In this document: piece after piece, positions 60,839 through 64,000 of the stretch | Position numbering within the stretch: the stretch's first letter is position 1 | Layout: each line of letters opens with the position of its first letter | Assembly (NCBI RefSeq): GCF_902686445.1 | Contig: NC_062219.1 | Span: 48,573,056 to 48,637,055, forward strand | Direction of reading: 5' to 3' | Source: Sciurus carolinensis | Taxonomy: Eukaryota > Chordata > Mammalia > Rodentia > Sciuridae | Length of the DNA stretch: 64,000 nt | The notes under the pieces: model-generated | The model's database searches: none | Told to the model about the DNA's origin: nothing | What the model saw: the letters and a program-made list of their open reading frames with translations, nothing else | Program-made: the position numbers and the translations under genes

Positions 60839-62739
60839 CCACAGAATTCTCCTGAATTTCTCTTGGCTATCTTTCTCTCCCTTTGGTGACATGAAAAAAT
60901 GTTAGTTTAAATGGGTGCTTTGAAGATACCTTTGGTGAAATCATCAGAAAATCCAATCCCAACTGACTTAAACTAAATAAACAACAGGAAATTGGATGCA
61001 AATATCATTTTTTGTGAGGATGTAATATCTCAATAATGTCACCAAAGACATCATTTCCTGTCAGCATTACATTTTGCTTCTGTATTATTGTTTTCATCCT
61101 AATCCTGAATCACCTCAAGATCGAAGAGAATTGTCCAGAGCTCTAATCTTCCCTGGTTTGTATCTGTCAGAGAAAAGAAAGCAACTTTTTCTCACCTCAC
61201 ATCTAAATCCTGAAATTCCCTTTGGTTGAACTTACTCAGTTCAAAATAGCTACTTTAAATCAATTTATTTTTCTGGGCTTTAGGAAGTTCATAGTACGGC
61301 TGGAAGAATGATGTGTGGCACTTGGGTATTCTGAGCTTTTTACTGAAGCTGCATCTGGAACCAGAGGTTGGTAGAGGTTATAGGTTTTATAGGCAGTTTG
61401 CTGTAAATATTTGGAGAGTACTGTGTGCAAAAAAGATAAGTTATAGGCAGTGGAACCAGGAAACAAGTCAACTTTATGAATACATGCCATGAAATTCTCT
61501 TCATTTACTGAATATGAGCTATAAATGTGATCGCAAGTTTTCTAACCACCAATGTGAAAATGAAAATATTATCAGTTTTACAATTAAAGAAATCCATCGT
61601 AAGGCAAAATGAAGAGAGTTAATAACTATTCTAAGCATTAACCTTGCCTCTGCCTCTGAATAAACCTAAGGTGCTCATTTGAAAAAAAGGAGCTGTTCAA
61701 TGTAATAAATGATAACTTAAATAATGTCTTAGCAGTTTTTCCATAAGTTACATATGGAGCTCCTTGTACTAGAAAATGGCATGAAACTCAAATTGAATTT
61801 ATTGTGAGAAGTCCTTTGGATACCAGTTTTTACAGTCCATGTGTGCAGCTTGCTGATGTTCAGAATTAATATGGGGATAGTCTTTTGAGAATTTGAAGAA
61901 ATGAACAGATTGAATAGCACTTAGATAATATTTTAAAATATTGTTTCCTTAAAAAATGTTTTGATGGCCCTTGCCAGCAGATATTTATACATTCTAAATA
62001 TTATGTATAACTGTGCTCCCTCACAAGCTCTAAGAGAAACCCTAACATCCAGTAGGAGAGTGAACAGCCTTTAATTACAATTAGCTCAATGTGACTTCAT
62101 ACATATAGCTTTGATGGAAAAAACTGCAGGTAAAGTTAAAGCACTTGTGGCTGTGTTCACATAAGGAGGATGTCTGAAGTGATTGGCCAGAGTCCTAGGC
62201 CACCTAGCCTATTTCACAGACCATACTTGCATAATTGGTTGAAATCGGAGCTGCCTAGTTTAGTCAAACTTGACAAAGGAGAAGTTCTAGAGGTAAGTTA
62301 CCAGAATGAGTAAAACATACTAGTCGTGTAATATAAAGAATGATGGAAAGAATGGGAAGGTTTGATTTTAAGGAGAAGATTCTGGGTAAGGGATAAGTGA
62401 ACCTTAAAGCCAACTTCTGAGACGTGACACATGCATGATGAGATGTATGTGACTATTGATATGAGAGGCAAATTAGGGCTTAGTACACAAGGTATGGGGG
62501 AAAGGTTTCTACGAACCATGAGGAAGACCCATACATTAGTGAGGAATTAAACATGTGAAATGGCTTCAGCTGCAAGTAAAAGGTTCTCATCTTTGGATCT
62601 TTGCCAACAGGAATATATATTGTTGGGAGATGATTTATTTTGGATATAGCTGTAATAAGCGATTTTCTGAAATATTAGAATACTAAGAGTCTGTCATTTT
62701 GGTCATCATTCCAAAGTTCTTACTTCTCATAAATATTAA
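60839..62739. other. Single-copy DNA, nothing recognised
   Basis: No repeat, exon or RNA gene identified. Confidence 0.5.
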
Positions 62740-62905
62740 TCCATCAAATGATATCTTTATTATCAAATACTATTTGCTACACACATTTCTAAGTATTAGG
62801 GGATACAGAAGCATATCAGAAAGCAAAGGATTCCTTAAACCTTATCTATTTGGAAGGTACTTGCAGATGGAGATTAATCATAAACAAATATATCACAGGA
62901 CATAA
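62740..62905 (+). mobile_element. Possible L2-like fragment
   Basis: 'tactatttgctacacacatttctaagtattaggggatacagaagc' and 'aatcataaacaaatat' follow the old repeat pattern 'tactatgtgccaggcactgttctaag ... ggatacagc ... caataaacaa'. Confidence 0.4.
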
Positions 62906-63380
62906 AAGAAAGGAGGATAAGGTGCCTTTCAGATTGGATGGTGCAAAATCTCCATATCACTCTGAGAAATTATTTTTTATGTGATAGGTGCTGCTCATTG
63001 CTTCAAGGCTTGCTGCTTTCACCTTACTGGCCTCTGTTTATATGTCTACATGGTCTCTCTCCACCTGGCATTAAATCCAGCTCCATGGACTTGTCCCTCC
63101 TGATGTTTGGCAGATTTTTGTGTATTGAGCACCCCTGGTCTTCCAGTCTAGGTGCCATTTGAATTCCTATTCTGACAGCACAAGCAGGTGTCACTACACA
63201 AGCAGGAAATGGGATATGAGGAGGGATATGTTAAAGCCATGGATGTAAAATTGATCAGTCAAAAGCAGATCCTCTATTTGAAAGAACACACTAAAATTCA
63301 GTATCACAGTTACCGAAACCCTGAGTTTGCAAGCTGATCTAAAGGGCACCAACCATAAAAATTTCAAGAAATACTTGTTT
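62906..63380. other. Single-copy DNA, nothing recognised
   Basis: The 74-codon frame at 62938-63162 has no recognisable domain and lacks splice context. Confidence 0.5.
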
Positions 63381-63396
63381 AAAATGCATATTCTTG

Positions 63397-63483
63397 GGAC
63401 TTGGGATAGAACTCACTGGTGGAATGCTTGCTTAACATGTATAAGACCCTAAGTGAGATTTCCGGTTTCAAAAATAGAAGCAT
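63397..63483 (+). mobile_element. ID SINE, diverged
   Basis: 'gacttgggatagaactcactgg' to 'ataagaccctaagtgagatttcc' is a decayed ID body. The 16 bp flanks AAAATGCATATTCTTG (63381-63396) and AAAATACATATTCTTG (63484-63499) are a TSD with one mismatch. Confidence 0.82.
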
Positions 63484-63499
63484 AAAATACATATTCTTG

Positions 63500-64000
63500 T
63501 TCTTCAAACCCACAATTGAATCTTTGTGGGGATAGCCTGAAAATTAACATTGTAAACATATGCTTTATGTATTATAATGTTTGAAACCTTCCAGATCAAA
63601 GAATTAAAACTCAATCAATGACCCATAATGAGTACCTTAAAGGTAAACTTCTCAGAAACATAACAAAAAAGAACTTTTGTTTACAAAGTATATAGGAAAA
63701 AATATGTTTTGTTTTGTTTTTGTTTTTGCAGTCCCATGGGTATGTTGCCTAGAGAAAATCAGAGAATACTTCTTAGAATTATAAACAAGGAGTAAAAGTG
63801 CTCTCACCCACCTCTGCCTCTGATGCTGCTGGAAAGGCTGCTTCTATTGATATCACATGGCATAACAGAATCAGCTTAAAGCCAGGTTAGGAAAACTCAT
63901 TTTCTAGAAAGCAGAAATTTCCTACAGAGGCCTGCAGAAATTTATGAAAAATCATTTATTAATTACCTTAAAATATGAACTTATTACATACTAATTGGTA
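63500..64000. other. AT-rich DNA, nothing recognised
   Basis: A GTTTT-type simple stretch lies at 63706-63729. No other feature. Confidence 0.5.

Noticed and set aside
1..64000. CRISPR array, prokaryotic operon, tRNA or rRNA genes
   Set aside because: No spaced direct repeats, ribosome-binding patterns or structured RNA gene motifs were seen; the sequence is typical mammalian repeat-rich DNA.

Overview
This is nuclear DNA from a rodent, most likely a squirrel-family (sciurid) species. It is AT-rich and gene-poor, and nearly all recognisable features are transposable elements. The lineage call rests on the SINEs: tRNA-derived ID elements at 7565, 20937, 21328, 26998, 44850 and 63397, and composite elements joining a B1-like part to an ID-like part at 9005, 39324 and 43763. 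L1 elements, MaLR LTRs, MIR and L2 copies are also present. No rRNA, tRNA, CRISPR array, operon or bacterial-type gene was seen. No intact host protein-coding gene can be supported; one unidentified candidate terminal exon on the minus strand (28225-28349) is reported at low confidence.

Layout. Positions 1-3534 hold the 3' two thirds of a young L1 whose ORF2 is broken by three frameshifts upstream and then open for 739 codons. It is followed by three consecutive poly(A) tracts (to 3845), then by older L1 sequence to about 6190, a TA-flanked mariner/Tigger-like DNA element (6392-6871) and old L1 remnants. Positions 12438-14852 form an LTR-internal-LTR MaLR element on the minus strand, split by a young L1 3' fragment. 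A 3 kb L1 (15165-18200) contains a second copy of 93 bp of its own ORF2, placed between two microsatellites. Positions 19168-19999 are a minus-strand L1 with a clean 12 bp target-site duplication (TSD). Positions 21143-21842 hold a large pyrimidine microsatellite grown on a SINE tail and a CpG-containing solo LTR with a 6 bp TSD. From about 22 kb to 51 kb the sequence is mostly single-copy AT-rich DNA with scattered MIR, L2, MaLR, ID, B1-ID and L1 fragments. Positions 51968-53084 are the most informative insertion: a young L1 with a twin-priming inversion, an apparent 147 bp 3' transduction and a 17 bp TSD. Positions 53870-56085 are an old minus-strand L1 split by a MaLR LTR. Positions 57836-58449 are a second twin-primed L1. 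The remainder to 64000 is mostly single-copy, with one diverged local duplication near 60.2-60.8 kb.

The elements do not work together as a pathway. They form a stratified record of retrotransposition: MIR, L2 and L1M are oldest; MaLR, ID and B1-ID are intermediate; and the youngest L1s carry a G-rich 3' UTR with a degenerate TTAGGG-like tract. I found no evidence for a new functional system. The findings concern unusual insertion structures.
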